Counted from the stretch's first letter, positions 1 to 9,934 are shown. The stretch is 64,000 nt of DNA from Halomonas sp. McH1-25 (GCF_022348165.1 NZ_JAKRFI010000006.1:62001-126000), one strand, 5' to 3'. The notes: a model not told the origin generated them from the sequence alone. A program made the numbers and translations.

Positions 1-1
1 C

Positions 2-946
<945 letters not shown>

Positions 947-1035
947 ACGGTCAGGAAGACCCGTTTACCGGCTGGACGCATGGCGCCCAGCCAAATCTCT
1001 GCAACTTTCTTCACTTGTCCAGGAGACGACAACAC

Positions 1036-1365
1036 ATGCTGGATTTCTTCATTTCCCAGGCGCATGCCGAAGGTGGCGCGCCTGCGGGCGGCGGCATGGC
1101 CCAGATCATCATGCTGGTCGGCTTCGTGCTGATCTTCTATTTCCTGCTGTGGCGCCCGCAGTCCAAGCGTGCCAAGCAGCACAAGCAACTGATCAACGGC
1201 CTGTCCAAGGGCGATGAGATCGTCATCGGTGGCGGCCTGGTCGGGCGCGTTACCAAGGTGAGCGATGAGTTCATCGCCATGGAAATCGCCGAAGGCACCG
1301 AAGTCAACGTGCAAAAGAACGCCGTCGCTGCGGTCCTGCCCAAAGGCACCTTGAAGTCCATCTGA
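1036..1365 (+). CDS. yajC: preprotein translocase subunit YajC
   Basis: Small inner-membrane protein that associates with SecDF and the SecYEG channel. It has 109 residues: a short N-terminal segment, one transmembrane helix at about residues 20-38 (IIMLVGFVLIFYFLLW), the family RPQSKRAKQHK signature right after it, and a cytosolic beta-rich tail with GDEIVIGGGLVG. I chose the ATG at 1036 because AGGAGA sits at 1021-1026. A TTG at 1015 would extend the frame but lacks such a site. Sits between tgt and secD. Confidence 0.96.
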   Translation: MLDFFISQAHAEGGAPAGGGMAQIIMLVGFVLIFYFLLWRPQSKRAKQHKQLINGLSKGDEIVIGGGLVGRVTKVSDEFIAMEIAEGTEVNVQKNAVAAVLPKGTLKSI

Positions 1366-1372
1366 TCCCCCT

Positions 1373-1403
1373 CGCTGCCGGCCACCTGCCGGCAGCGTAT
1401 TTT
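1373..1403 (+). terminator. terminator-like hairpin between yajC and secD
   Basis: A 10-bp perfect stem (CGCTGCCGGC / GCCGGCAGCG, loop CACCT) is followed by TATTTTC. It lies in the 66-base gap between yajC and secD, inside what is normally one operon. It may reduce read-through or act as an mRNA-end stabiliser. No separate secD promoter is obvious after it. Confidence 0.5.
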
Positions 1404-1431
1404 CTGCATCAGCAACAAGGACAGGGCTTCC

Positions 1432-3282
1432 ATGCTCAACCGTTATCCCCTGTGGAAGTATCTGCTGATACTTATCGTTCTCGTCGTCGGTCTGATCTAC
1501 GCACTCCCCAACCTTTTCCCCGAGGACCCGGCAGTCCAGATCGGCAGTGCACGTAGCGACGTCTCCCTGGACGAAAGACAGCTCGAACGCCTGCGCAGCG
1601 AACTCGACGAGGCCGGCATCGATATCAAGCGTATCGAGCAGGAACCCAGCGGCACGCTGATTCGCCTGCAGAACGCCGACCAGCAGCTCGCCGCCCGCGA
1701 TATCGTCAATCAGGTGCTGGGCGAAGATTATACCGTGGCACTCAACCTCGCCGAGTCGACCCCGGCCTGGCTGGAGAGTCTGGGCGCCTCGCCGATGAAC
1801 CTGGGGCTCGACCTGCGCGGCGGCGTACATTTCGCCCTCGAAGTCGACATGGAAGCCGCCCTCACCCAGCGCCTCGAGGTCAACGCCAGTGCGATCCGCG
1901 AGAGCCTGCGCGACGAGCGCATCCGCTACCGCGACACTACGGTCGAGGGCCGCACCCTGACGATTACCCTGGCCAACGAGGAAGATCGCAGCCAGGCTCG
2001 CGAGATCATCAGCCGCGAATTCCCGAATTTCCAGTACGAGAACCGTGACGGCGGTCGCGGCGCCGTGCTGGCGATGACCCTGACCGAGCAGCAGGTCAAC
2101 GAGATCCAGGATTACGCGATCAACCAGAACCTGACCACGCTGCGCAATCGCGTCAACGAACTCGGCGTGGCCGAGCCGCTGGTCCAGCGCCAGGGGCCCA
2201 ACCGTATCGTCGTCGAGTTGCCCGGCGTGCAGGACACTGCCGCGGCCAAGCGTGTGGTAGGCGCCACCGCCAATCTGGAATTCCGTCTCGCCGCGCGCCC
2301 CGACACCCCGGAAAACGAGACCGAGACCATTGCGTTCCGCAACAATGAGGACCGCACCGCCGAGGTGATGCGCGACGTCATCATCACCGGCGACAGCGTC
2401 TCCAGCGCCAGCCGCAGCTTCGACGAGAACGGCCGCCCGCAGGTCAACATCAACCTCGACGGCACTGGCGGCACGCTGATGAACCGCGCCACGCGCAGCA
2501 ACATCGGGCGTGGCATGGCGGTGATCTACATCGACAACCAGACGCGCACGCGGATGGTCATGGAAGATGGCGAGATGGTCGAGCAGCGCGTGCCCTACAC
2601 CGAGCGCGGCATCATCAGCCTGGCGACCATCCAGAGCGCACTGGGCAACAGCTTCCGTATCACCGGGCTGGACTCGCCCACCGAGGCCGAGGAACTGGCT
2701 CTGCTGCTGCGTTCCGGCTCGCTGGCGGCGCCGATCTACTTCGTCGCCGAACGCACCATCGGCCCGAGCCTGGGCAAGGCCAACATCGAGCAGGGCATCC
2801 TGTCGGTGGAGATCGGCATGCTACTGGTCGTGCTGTTCATGCTGGTGCGCTACAAGGCATTCGGCGTCGTGGCCAACCTGGCGCTGGCGACCAACCTGAT
2901 CCTGTTGATTGCCGCCCTGTCGATGCTGGGCGCCACGCTGACGCTGCCGGGCATTGCCGGTATCGTACTGACGTTGGGCATGGCGGTGGATGCCAACGTG
3001 CTGATCTTCGAACGCATCCGCGAGGAGATACGCGCCAAGATGCCGATCCAACAGGCCATCCATGCCGGCTACGAACGCGCATTCACCTCGATCGTCGACG
3101 GTAACATCACGACCCTGCTGGTTGCGGTAATCCTGTTCTCGATCGGCACCGGGCCGGTGAAAGGCTTCGCCGTGACGCTGTCGCTGGGCATCCTGACGTC
3201 GATGTTCACGGCCATCATGGTGTCGCGTGCCATCGTCAACCTGACTGTCGGCGGCAAGCCGGTGAAGAAACTCTGGATCTGA
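1432..3282 (+). CDS. secD: protein translocase subunit SecD
   Basis: Proton-motive-force-driven component that pulls secreted proteins out on the periplasmic side. 616 residues, normal for proteobacterial SecD. Residues about 8-27 form the first transmembrane helix. The LGLDLRGGVHF motif (D1) opens the large periplasmic domain. Five further helices occupy roughly residues 445-605, with the conserved GMAVDANVLIFERIREE segment between helices 4 and 5. Secretin-like P1 content is intact and no frameshift is seen. It is followed 12 bases later by secF, so the two are surely co-translated. Confidence 0.98.
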   Translation: MLNRYPLWKYLLILIVLVVGLIYALPNLFPEDPAVQIGSARSDVSLDERQLERLRSELDEAGIDIKRIEQEPSGTLIRLQNADQQLAARDIVNQVLGEDYTVALNLAESTPAWLESLGASPMNLGLDLRGGVHFALEVDMEAALTQRLEVNASAIRESLRDERIRYRDTTVEGRTLTITLANEEDRSQAREIISREFPNFQYENRDGGRGAVLAMTLTEQQVNEIQDYAINQNLTTLRNRVNELGVAEPLVQRQGPNRIVVELPGVQDTAAAKRVVGATANLEFRLAARPDTPENETETIAFRNNEDRTAEVMRDVIITGDSVSSASRSFDENGRPQVNINLDGTGGTLMNRATRSNIGRGMAVIYIDNQTRTRMVMEDGEMVEQRVPYTERGIISLATIQSALGNSFRITGLDSPTEAEELALLLRSGSLAAPIYFVAERTIGPSLGKANIEQGILSVEIGMLLVVLFMLVRYKAFGVVANLALATNLILLIAALSMLGATLTLPGIAGIVLTLGMAVDANVLIFERIREEIRAKMPIQQAIHAGYERAFTSIVDGNITTLLVAVILFSIGTGPVKGFAVTLSLGILTSMFTAIMVSRAIVNLTVGGKPVKKLWI

Positions 3283-3294
3283 AGGGGCAACGCG

Positions 3295-4203
3295 ATGCGA
3301 CAGTTCGATTTCATGGGCAAACGCCGCCTGGCCTTCATCGGCTCCGGCGTGCTGCTGCTCGTTTCCATCATCACACTGCTCTTCCAGCAGTTGAATCTGG
3401 GTCTGGATTTTACCGGGGGAACGCTGGTGGAAGTCCGCTATGCCGCTGCGCCGGCCCTGGATGCCGTGCGTCAGGCCCTGGAAAGCGCAGGCTTCCAGGA
3501 CGTCTCGGTGCAGACCTTTGGCAGCGCCAATGAGGTGCTGGTGCGCCTACAGCAGGCCTTCGACCCCAACGTCGGGCAGCAGGTCACCCAGGTGTTGAGC
3601 CAGACCGGCGAGAGCGTCGACCTGGTGCGTGCCGAATTCGTCGGCGCCCAAGTCGGTGGCCAGTTGCGCGACCAGAGCGGCCTGGGCATGCTGGTCGCGC
3701 TCGGCGTGGTGATGCTCTACGTGGCCTTTCGCTTTCAGTACAAGTTCGCCTTCGGCGCGCTGCTGGCCCTGGTCCACGACGTGATCATCGTGCTCGGCGT
3801 GTTCTCGCTGTTTCAAATCGACTTCGACCTGACGGTCCTGGCGGCGATCCTGGCGGTCATCGGTTACTCGCTGAACGACACCATCATCGTCTACGACCGG
3901 ATTCGCGAGAACATTCGCAAGTCACGCACCGACGACATGGCGGCGATCTTCAACGACGCCATCAACCAGACGCTGTCACGCACCCTGGCGACGTCGGGCA
4001 CCACGCTGCTGGTACTACTCGCCCTGCTGCTGCTGGGTGGCGACATGATTCACAACTTCGCTCTGGCCCTGATCGTCGGGGTGGGTGTCGGGACGTTCTC
4101 CTCGGTGTATGTGGCCTCGGCGCTGCTGATCGTGCTCAAGCTGCAGCGCGAGGACCTGATCCCGGCGAAGAAGGAAAATGTCGAAGAGGAAGAGCTGCCC
4201 TGA
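3295..4203 (+). CDS. secF: protein translocase subunit SecF
   Basis: Partner of SecD in the RND-like secretion motor. 302 residues with the first helix at about 14-35, the FTGGTLVEVRY signature at the start of the short periplasmic domain, five more helices from about residue 130, and the SLNDTIIVYDRIREN motif. The C-terminal tail is acidic (EENVEEEELP). It ends the tgt-yajC-secDF run and is followed by a strong hairpin. Confidence 0.98.
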   Translation: MRQFDFMGKRRLAFIGSGVLLLVSIITLLFQQLNLGLDFTGGTLVEVRYAAAPALDAVRQALESAGFQDVSVQTFGSANEVLVRLQQAFDPNVGQQVTQVLSQTGESVDLVRAEFVGAQVGGQLRDQSGLGMLVALGVVMLYVAFRFQYKFAFGALLALVHDVIIVLGVFSLFQIDFDLTVLAAILAVIGYSLNDTIIVYDRIRENIRKSRTDDMAAIFNDAINQTLSRTLATSGTTLLVLLALLLLGGDMIHNFALALIVGVGVGTFSSVYVASALLIVLKLQREDLIPAKKENVEEEELP

Positions 4204-4234
4204 TACGGCAACCGCGCTGCCCTCTCGCACCCTC

Positions 4235-4263
4235 GCACCCCGCCTCGGCGGGGTGCTTTCGTT
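4235..4263 (+). terminator. Rho-independent terminator after secF
   Basis: GCACCCCGCC and GGCGGGGTGC form a 10-bp stem with a tiny loop, followed by TTTCGTT. It closes the secDF operon just before the convergent sigma54 regulator gene. Confidence 0.75.
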
Positions 4264-4268
4264 GGGGG

Positions 4269-5669
4269 TTAACTGCGCCCTTCACAGCGCAAGCCGTGCT
4301 TGCGCAACTTGCGCACGACGCTGGGCTGGCTGATTCCCAGCCGCACGGCCATCTCGTAGGTGCTGCGCGCCGTCATGCACAGCGAGGCCAGGATCCGCGC
4401 CTCGTAATCGTCCATGGCCTGTCGCAGGGTCTGTCCTTCGCTCAGCACGGCGCCATCGCCATCCACGTTCACGCGAGGCGTCGGCAATGCCGCATGCCCC
4501 TCCTCCCCCGGTGCGCCGATGACTCCGCCCGGTGCCGCCAGCCAGGCACGCTCCAGCCAGTTCTCGAGTTCGCGTACGTTGCCCGGCCAATCGCGACCCA
4601 TCAACTCGGCCCACAACGACGGATGCAGCACCTTGGTCTGATCGTAGCGCTGATTGAGCCGGTCGAGTTGCAGTTCGACGAGGGCGGGAATGTCCTCGCG
4701 TCGCTCGCGCAACGGGGGCAGGGTGACGGGAATGACATTGAGACGATAGTAAAGGTCGAGGCGAAATTCGCCGCTTTCGACGCGGTGCGCCAGGTTCTGG
4801 TTGGTGGCCACGACCAGCCGGAAGTCGACCCGCCGAGGCTGGGTGTCGCCCAGGCGGGTCAGGTAGCCGTCCTGGATGACCTTGAGCAGCTTGGTCTGCA
4901 TGACCAGCGGCAGCTCGGCGACCTCGTCAAGAAACAGCGTGCCGCCGTCGGCCATCTCCAGCACTCCCGCCTTGCCCTGACGGGCGGCACCGCTGAATGC
5001 CCCAGGCTGATAGCCGAACATCTCGGACTCGAACAACGACTCGGGTATCGCTGCGCAATTGACGTCGATGAACGGCCCCTTGCCGCGCCGGCTCCAGCGG
5101 TGCAACTGGCGGGCAAAGGCCGTCTTGCCGACCCCCGACTCACCGAGCATCAGCACCGTGGCATCGCTCGGCGCAACGCGCTTGAGCAGCAGCGCAATCT
5201 CGCGCATCACGTCGCTACGCACCTGTAGCGAGTCCAGGGACAGCTCGTCCCCCAGTGAGGCTTCAGCGCCACGTTTGAGATGCTCGCTGAAGCGCTGCTG
5301 GAGCAGCGTGTACTCATCCTGCAGCAGTTGTACATCGGTCAGGTCCATCGAGCGCGACACCACGCGCACCAACTCCCCGTCGACGAACACCGGGTAGGCC
5401 TCGGCGATCACACGCCGCCCGGTTCCCGTCTGCTGCATCAACTGCGCCGGGCGCCGGGTACGCAACACCTCTTCGGTGACTGAGGGGCGAAGAACGCCCT
5501 GGGCCACGAGATCATGGACGGTACTGGCCCTGAGTTCTTCGCGGCTCAAGCCGTAGACAGCCGCACACCCCGGACTGACATGCAGGATGCGGCCATCGGC
5601 GGCGGCAATGAACAGATGGTCGTGCGCCGTGTCGACGACAGTTCGGAGGATAGCGGCATCGATGTCCAT
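4269..5669 (-). CDS. PAS-AAA+-HTH sigma54-dependent activator
   Basis: Enhancer-binding transcription activator that probably controls the divergent gbuA operon. About 466 residues. A PAS-like sensor domain comes first (DTAHDHLFIAAADGRILHVSPG), then a linker coiled coil, then the sigma54-interaction AAA+ domain with Walker A GESGVGKT, loop L1 as GAFSGA (consensus GAFTGA, conservative T to S) and Walker B GGTLFLDEVAEL. A C-terminal TyrR/Fis-type helix-turn-helix (LGISQPSVVRKLRKHGL) completes it. The frame is open to an ATG at 5780, but the ATG at 5669 has GGA six bases upstream and leaves the promoter region free. An ATG at 5729 is also possible. P. aeruginosa uses the LysR protein GbuR for the same job. 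The ligand is unknown, possibly arginine-derived. Confidence 0.88.
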   Translation of the reverse strand: MDIDAAILRTVVDTAHDHLFIAAADGRILHVSPGCAAVYGLSREELRASTVHDLVAQGVLRPSVTEEVLRTRRPAQLMQQTGTGRRVIAEAYPVFVDGELVRVVSRSMDLTDVQLLQDEYTLLQQRFSEHLKRGAEASLGDELSLDSLQVRSDVMREIALLLKRVAPSDATVLMLGESGVGKTAFARQLHRWSRRGKGPFIDVNCAAIPESLFESEMFGYQPGAFSGAARQGKAGVLEMADGGTLFLDEVAELPLVMQTKLLKVIQDGYLTRLGDTQPRRVDFRLVVATNQNLAHRVESGEFRLDLYYRLNVIPVTLPPLRERREDIPALVELQLDRLNQRYDQTKVLHPSLWAELMGRDWPGNVRELENWLERAWLAAPGGVIGAPGEEGHAALPTPRVNVDGDGAVLSEGQTLRQAMDDYEARILASLCMTARSTYEMAVRLGISQPSVVRKLRKHGLRCEGRS

Positions 5670-5696
5670 GGGCATTCCGGCAATCAGGCGATGCAA

Positions 5697-5756
5697 AATC
5701 GTATCACGATTCGTCAGCGCATCATCCATGCGCCTAAAACGATTCACCTTTGAATC
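5697..5756. promoter_or_regulatory. candidate upstream activator sites (two inverted repeats)
   Basis: Two dyads lie 5' of the sigma54 promoter: AATCGT-ATC-ACGATT at 5697-5711 and GATTCA-CCTT-TGAATC at 5741-5756. They share the direct element ACGATTC (5706-5712 and 5739-5745), spaced 33 bp or about three helical turns. Position 40-100 bp upstream of a -24/-12 promoter is typical of enhancer sites. That the adjacent activator binds here is inference. Confidence 0.5.
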
Positions 5757-5796
5757 AAACGCCCAGGGAACATCCCACATATCAGGGCATTAGCAG

Positions 5797-5813
5797 TTGG
5801 CACACTTCCTGCT
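5797..5813 (+). promoter_or_regulatory. sigma54 (-24/-12) promoter of gbuA
   Basis: TTGGCAC-N6-TGCT with GG at 5799-5800 and GC at 5811-5812, giving the exact 10-base GG-GC spacing required by sigma54. Transcription would start near 5824, about 36 bases before the gbuA ATG at 5860. It faces away from a sigma54 activator gene, which strongly supports function. Confidence 0.88.
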
Positions 5814-5859
5814 TGGAATCAGTCAGGCAGGATATATAACAACCGCTTCCGGAGCCCCC

Positions 5860-6822
5860 ATGACCGACACCCCCTCCCGCTTCAACCAACCGCTTGGCGG
5901 CAACGAGATGCCGCGCTTCGGCGGGCCGGCCACCATGATGCGACTGCCCACCCAGCAGACCGCTCAAGGCCTGGATGCCGCCTTCATCGGCGTGCCGCTG
6001 GACATCGGTACCTCCAACCGTCCCGGCGCTCGCCTCGGCCCGCGTCAGATCCGCGATGAATCGCGCATGCTGCGCCCTTACAACATGGCGACACGTGCCG
6101 CTCCCTTCGACAGCATCCAGGTGGCGGATATCGGCGACGTACCGATCAATACCTTCAATCTGCAGAAAAGCGTCGACATCATCGAAGCCTTCTACAACGA
6201 GGTGCTTTCTCACGGCACCCGCCCGCTGACGCTGGGTGGCGATCACACCATCGCCCTGCCGATACTGCGCGCCATGAAGCGCAAGTACGGCAAGGTCGGG
6301 CTGATCCATGTCGATGCTCATGCCGACATCAACGAGCATATGTTCGGTGAAGCCATCGCCCACGGTACGCCGTTCCGCCGTGCCGTCGAGGAAGGCCTGC
6401 TCGATGGCGATCGTGTGGTACAGATCGGTTTGCGCGGCACGGGATACGCCGCAGACGACTTCGACTGGAGCCGCGAACAGGGATTCCGCGTGGTACCCGC
6501 CGAAGAATGCTGGCACAAGTCGCTGACGCCGCTGATGGACGAGGTCCGCGCCCAACTCGGCGAGGGGCCGGTCTATATCAGTTTCGATATCGATTCGCTC
6601 GATCCGGCTTATGCGCCGGGCACCGGCACGGCGGAAGTTGCCGGGCTAACCGTGCCGCAGGGGCTGGAAATCATTCGTGGCGCCTGGGGACTGGACATCG
6701 TCGGCGGCGATCTGGTCGAGGTGGCCCCGCCCTACGACCCCAGCGGCAATACCGCCGTGGTCGGCGCCAACCTGCTCTACGAAATGCTGTGCATCCTGCC
6801 GGGAGTTCAACGCAGAAGTTAA
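5860..6822 (+). CDS. gbuA: guanidinobutyrase (ureohydrolase family)
   Basis: Manganese ureohydrolase predicted to split 4-guanidinobutyrate into GABA and urea. 320 residues. Metal-ligand motifs are complete: GGDHT, DAHADIN and SFDIDSLDPAYAPG. The N-terminal segment QPLGGNEMPRFGG and the block EECWHKSLTPLM resemble remembered P. aeruginosa GbuA more than SpeB agmatinase. The start is the ATG at 5860 with GGAG at 5851-5854. An upstream TTG at 5797 in frame falls inside the promoter and is rejected. It is first gene of a sigma54-driven cluster with a ThDP decarboxylase and an aldehyde dehydrogenase. Guanidinopropionase or agmatinase activity cannot be excluded from sequence alone. Confidence 0.87.
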   Translation: MTDTPSRFNQPLGGNEMPRFGGPATMMRLPTQQTAQGLDAAFIGVPLDIGTSNRPGARLGPRQIRDESRMLRPYNMATRAAPFDSIQVADIGDVPINTFNLQKSVDIIEAFYNEVLSHGTRPLTLGGDHTIALPILRAMKRKYGKVGLIHVDAHADINEHMFGEAIAHGTPFRRAVEEGLLDGDRVVQIGLRGTGYAADDFDWSREQGFRVVPAEECWHKSLTPLMDEVRAQLGEGPVYISFDIDSLDPAYAPGTGTAEVAGLTVPQGLEIIRGAWGLDIVGGDLVEVAPPYDPSGNTAVVGANLLYEMLCILPGVQRRS

Positions 6823-6836
6823 CGCCCCGGACGTTG

Positions 6837-6865
6837 GCGCCGGTCGAAGAGAGACCGGCGCTTTG
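6837..6865 (+). terminator. hairpin between gbuA and the YjiH-type gene
   Basis: A 9-bp perfect stem (GCGCCGGTC / GACCGGCGC, loop GAAGAGA) is followed by only TTTGG. It may partly terminate after gbuA or protect the gbuA transcript end, making gbuA more abundant than downstream genes. Confidence 0.45.
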
Positions 6866-6900
6866 GCCATTTACGCTTCGACAAGAACAATGGTGTTTTT

Positions 6901-8286
6901 ATGTCTTCTCCTCTCGACGCGACGCCCCCTCGCGCAGCCAATGGCGGAAAACTCAGCCGCCAAGGCCTGATCAAGTTCCTGATTCCCTCGCTGATCGGCG
7001 TCGGCATGTTTCTGGTGCCGTTTTCGATAGGCGATACCATCAATATCGGCATGGGCCTGCTGGCGGATGGGCTCAAGGCACTGCTTGGTGATGCCCTGCC
7101 TGCCATCGCGGTCGTTGTGCTGTGTCTGTCCGTGCTGCTCACTGCCTGGGTGAAGTTCGGCAATCCCCGCTGGGGGCGACAGCGCGCCATGAAGGAGCTA
7201 TTCGACGTCGCCCCACTATGGTTCGGCATGCGTATCCTGGGCGCATTGTTTGCTCTGATGACCTATTTCCAGGTCGGGCCGCAATTCGTCATCGCCGATT
7301 TCACCGGTGGCGTCATGCTCAACGACCTCGCTCCGGTATTGCTGACGTTCTTCTTCTTTGCCGCTCTGCTGCTGCCCTTCCTGGTCGATTTCGGCTTCAT
7401 GGAGTTCATCGGCAGCCTGGTGCGCAAGCCGTTTCGCCTGATCTTCGGCCTGCCCGGACGCAGCGCCATCGACGCCACGGCATCGTGGATGGGATCGGGC
7501 ACGGTGGGCGTGCTGATCACTACCCAGCAATACGAACAGGGTTACTACAATCGCCGCGAGGCTTCGGTCATCGCCACCAACTTTTCCATCGTATCGATCG
7601 CCTTCGCCCTACTGGTGACTAGTTTCATCGGCATCAACCATCTGTTCATTCCGTTCTATCTCACCGTGGTGGTAGCCGGACTGATCGCTGCGGTGATCGT
7701 GCCGCGCCTGCCGCCGCTGTCGCGCAAGCCGGATACCTACTACGAACCGGTGGGTTGCCGGCTCGAGGAAGAGTTCACCGGCAACCAAGGCATCCTGCGC
7801 TTCAGTCTCGGCCAGGCCGTCGCCCGAGCCGAACAGGCCCCAGGGCCGCGGCAGCTTGCGCGCCATGCCGCCCTCAACGTTGCCGACATCTTTCTCGGCC
7901 TGCTGCCCCTGGTCATCGCCATCGGTACCGTGGCGCTGATCCTCGCCGAGTTCACACCGCTGTTCACCTGGTTGTCGTATCCGATGGTGCCGGTCCTCGA
8001 ATGGCTGCGCATCCCCGAGGCGTCCGCCGCCGCCCCGGCCACGCTGGTGGGGTTTGCCGACATGTTCCTGCCCGCCGTACTGGCCACCAACATCGAGAGC
8101 GAACTGACGCGTTTCGTGATCGCCTGCCTATCGTTGACCCAGTTGATCTACATGTCGGAGATCGGCGCACTGCTGCTGAAATCCAAGATCCCGCTCAAGC
8201 TCTGGGAACTGGTGGTGATCTTTCTGCTGCGCACGGCGATCACGCTACCGATCATTGCTTTCATCGCCCATGTCTTCGTGTTCTGA
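6901..8286 (+). CDS. YjiH/GATE-domain (nucleoside recognition) membrane protein
   Basis: Polytopic inner-membrane protein of 461 residues. About ten hydrophobic segments are visible, from FLIPSLIGVGMFLVPF to the last helix ending AFIAHVFVF, with a Gate-type segment around FGLPGRSAIDATASWMGSGTVGVLITTQQYEQGYYNRREASVIATNF interrupted by polar residues. Length matches YjiH-family proteins that combine both halves. The ATG at 6901 has only a weak upstream purine tract. It ends 7 bases before the decarboxylase gene. Function is not known for the family. Here, transport of a guanidino compound or product is a context-based guess. Confidence 0.75.
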   Translation: MSSPLDATPPRAANGGKLSRQGLIKFLIPSLIGVGMFLVPFSIGDTINIGMGLLADGLKALLGDALPAIAVVVLCLSVLLTAWVKFGNPRWGRQRAMKELFDVAPLWFGMRILGALFALMTYFQVGPQFVIADFTGGVMLNDLAPVLLTFFFFAALLLPFLVDFGFMEFIGSLVRKPFRLIFGLPGRSAIDATASWMGSGTVGVLITTQQYEQGYYNRREASVIATNFSIVSIAFALLVTSFIGINHLFIPFYLTVVVAGLIAAVIVPRLPPLSRKPDTYYEPVGCRLEEEFTGNQGILRFSLGQAVARAEQAPGPRQLARHAALNVADIFLGLLPLVIAIGTVALILAEFTPLFTWLSYPMVPVLEWLRIPEASAAAPATLVGFADMFLPAVLATNIESELTRFVIACLSLTQLIYMSEIGALLLKSKIPLKLWELVVIFLLRTAITLPIIAFIAHVFVF

Positions 8287-8293
8287 GGCTGCC

Positions 8294-9904
8294 ATGACCT
8301 GTGCCGAACTGCTGATCCGTCTGCTGCACGAGCGCTACCACGTCGACACCGTGTTCGGGATTCCCGGCGTGCATACCGTGGCGCTCTATCGCGGCCTGGA
8401 AGGTCAGGCCATCCGTCATGTCACTCCGCGCCACGAACAGGGCGCCGGCTTCATGGCCGACGGCTACGCTCGCGCCAGCGGCAAGCCAGGCGTGTGCCTG
8501 ATCATTACCGGACCGGGCATGACCAATATCGCTACCGCCATGGGTCAGGCGCTGGCCGACTCGGTACCGATGCTGGTGATCTCCAGCGTCAACCGGCGTG
8601 ACACCCTGGGACGTGGCCAGGGCCGGCTGCACGAGCTGCCCAGTCAGCAGCAGACCCTGGCCGGCGTGTCGCGCTTCAGTCACACCCTGCTCGATCCGGA
8701 TGCCCTGCCGGAAGTGCTGGCCCGGGCCTTTGCGGTGTTCTCCTCGGCGCGACCGGGCCCGGTGCACATAGAGATTCCCATCGATCTTTTCGATGCTCCG
8801 GCGACACCGCCTGCGTCCTGGCAGGCTCCCCATCTGTATCGTTCCACGCCCGACCCAGAGGGAATCGCCAAGGCCGCCGAGTGGCTGCACGACGCCGAGC
8901 GGCCCCTGGTCCTGCTCGGTGGCGGCTGTGTCGACGCCCCCGATGCGGCCCGTGTCCTAGTCGAGCGGCTGGATGCACCGTGCGCCACCACCATCAACGC
9001 CAAAGGGTTGTTGGGGCGCAACCATCCGCTGGACATCGGCTCGAACACCTCGCTGCCTGCCGTGCGGCAACTGGCACGCGAGGCGGATGTGATCCTCGCG
9101 GTGGGCACCGAACTCGGCGAGACCGACTATGACGTGGTGTTCGATGACGGCTTCGTCCTCGAGGGCCGGCTGATCCGTATCGATATCGATCCCGAGCAAC
9201 TGGCGCGCAACCAGATGACCGCACTGGGCCTGGTTGGCGACGCGGGGCGAGCCCTGGCCATGCTGCTCGAGCGCTTCCCCGACGCGCTATCCCGCGACGG
9301 CGCCCAACGCAGCCGAGCCGTCCGGGAAGCGTTGGCACTGGAGAGCGACCCGGGTTTCCTGCCGTTCGTGCCGCTCTATGCCACGTTGGCCGACCACTTG
9401 CCCGACGCCATCCTCGTCGGCGACTCCACCGCCCCGGTATATGCCGGCAATCACCTGGCCTCGCAGCCCGAGCCACGGCGCTATTTCAATGCCTCGACCG
9501 GCTACGGCACGCTCGGTTATGGCTTGCCGGCGGCCCTCGGGGCGCAACTCGCTCGGCCCGACCTGCCTGTGGTCGCCTTGGTCGGCGACGGTGGGGTGAT
9601 GTTCACCCTCAGCGAACTCGCCACCGCCGTGGAGGAACGCCTGCCGGTGGTGATCGCGCTCTGGCACAACGCCGGTTACGAGGAGATCCGCCGCTACATG
9701 GATGCTCACGGTGTGGCCCGCCTGGGTGTGGATATCCAGGCCCCGGATTTTCAGCAGCTTGCCGCCGGCTTCGGCTGTGCCGCACAGCGTGTTGCAACGC
9801 CCGCCGACCTGGCACGGGCGCTGGCCTCGCGGCCGGCCTCGGCGCCCTGCCTGATCGAGATCGATGCGTCGGCCTGGCAAGCCTCGCTCAGCGCAACGCC
9901 CTGA
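8294..9904 (+). CDS. thiamine-diphosphate 2-keto acid decarboxylase (AruI-like)
   Basis: Acetolactate-synthase-fold ThDP enzyme of 536 residues. The activating Glu lies in TPRHEQGAGFMADGYAR near residue 50, and the ThDP/Mg motif begins GDGGVMFTLSELATA and ends in HNAGYEEI. No acetolactate synthase regulatory features are present. Next to a guanidinobutyrase and an aldehyde dehydrogenase, the best reading is 5-guanidino-2-oxopentanoate (2-ketoarginine) decarboxylase, as in the Pseudomonas arginine transaminase route. That specificity is inference. The ATG at 8294 has GAGG five bases upstream and sits right after the previous stop. An upstream in-frame start at 8255 lies within the previous gene. 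Confidence 0.82.
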   Translation: MTCAELLIRLLHERYHVDTVFGIPGVHTVALYRGLEGQAIRHVTPRHEQGAGFMADGYARASGKPGVCLIITGPGMTNIATAMGQALADSVPMLVISSVNRRDTLGRGQGRLHELPSQQQTLAGVSRFSHTLLDPDALPEVLARAFAVFSSARPGPVHIEIPIDLFDAPATPPASWQAPHLYRSTPDPEGIAKAAEWLHDAERPLVLLGGGCVDAPDAARVLVERLDAPCATTINAKGLLGRNHPLDIGSNTSLPAVRQLAREADVILAVGTELGETDYDVVFDDGFVLEGRLIRIDIDPEQLARNQMTALGLVGDAGRALAMLLERFPDALSRDGAQRSRAVREALALESDPGFLPFVPLYATLADHLPDAILVGDSTAPVYAGNHLASQPEPRRYFNASTGYGTLGYGLPAALGAQLARPDLPVVALVGDGGVMFTLSELATAVEERLPVVIALWHNAGYEEIRRYMDAHGVARLGVDIQAPDFQQLAAGFGCAAQRVATPADLARALASRPASAPCLIEIDASAWQASLSATP

Positions 9905-9934
9905 CTCCTTTTACAATCACAAGGGAAAACAACA

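Noticed and set aside
5797-5859. Upstream TTG start for gbuA adding 21 residues
   Set aside because: It lies within the -24/-12 promoter, upstream of the expected transcription start. The ATG at 5860 has GGAG.
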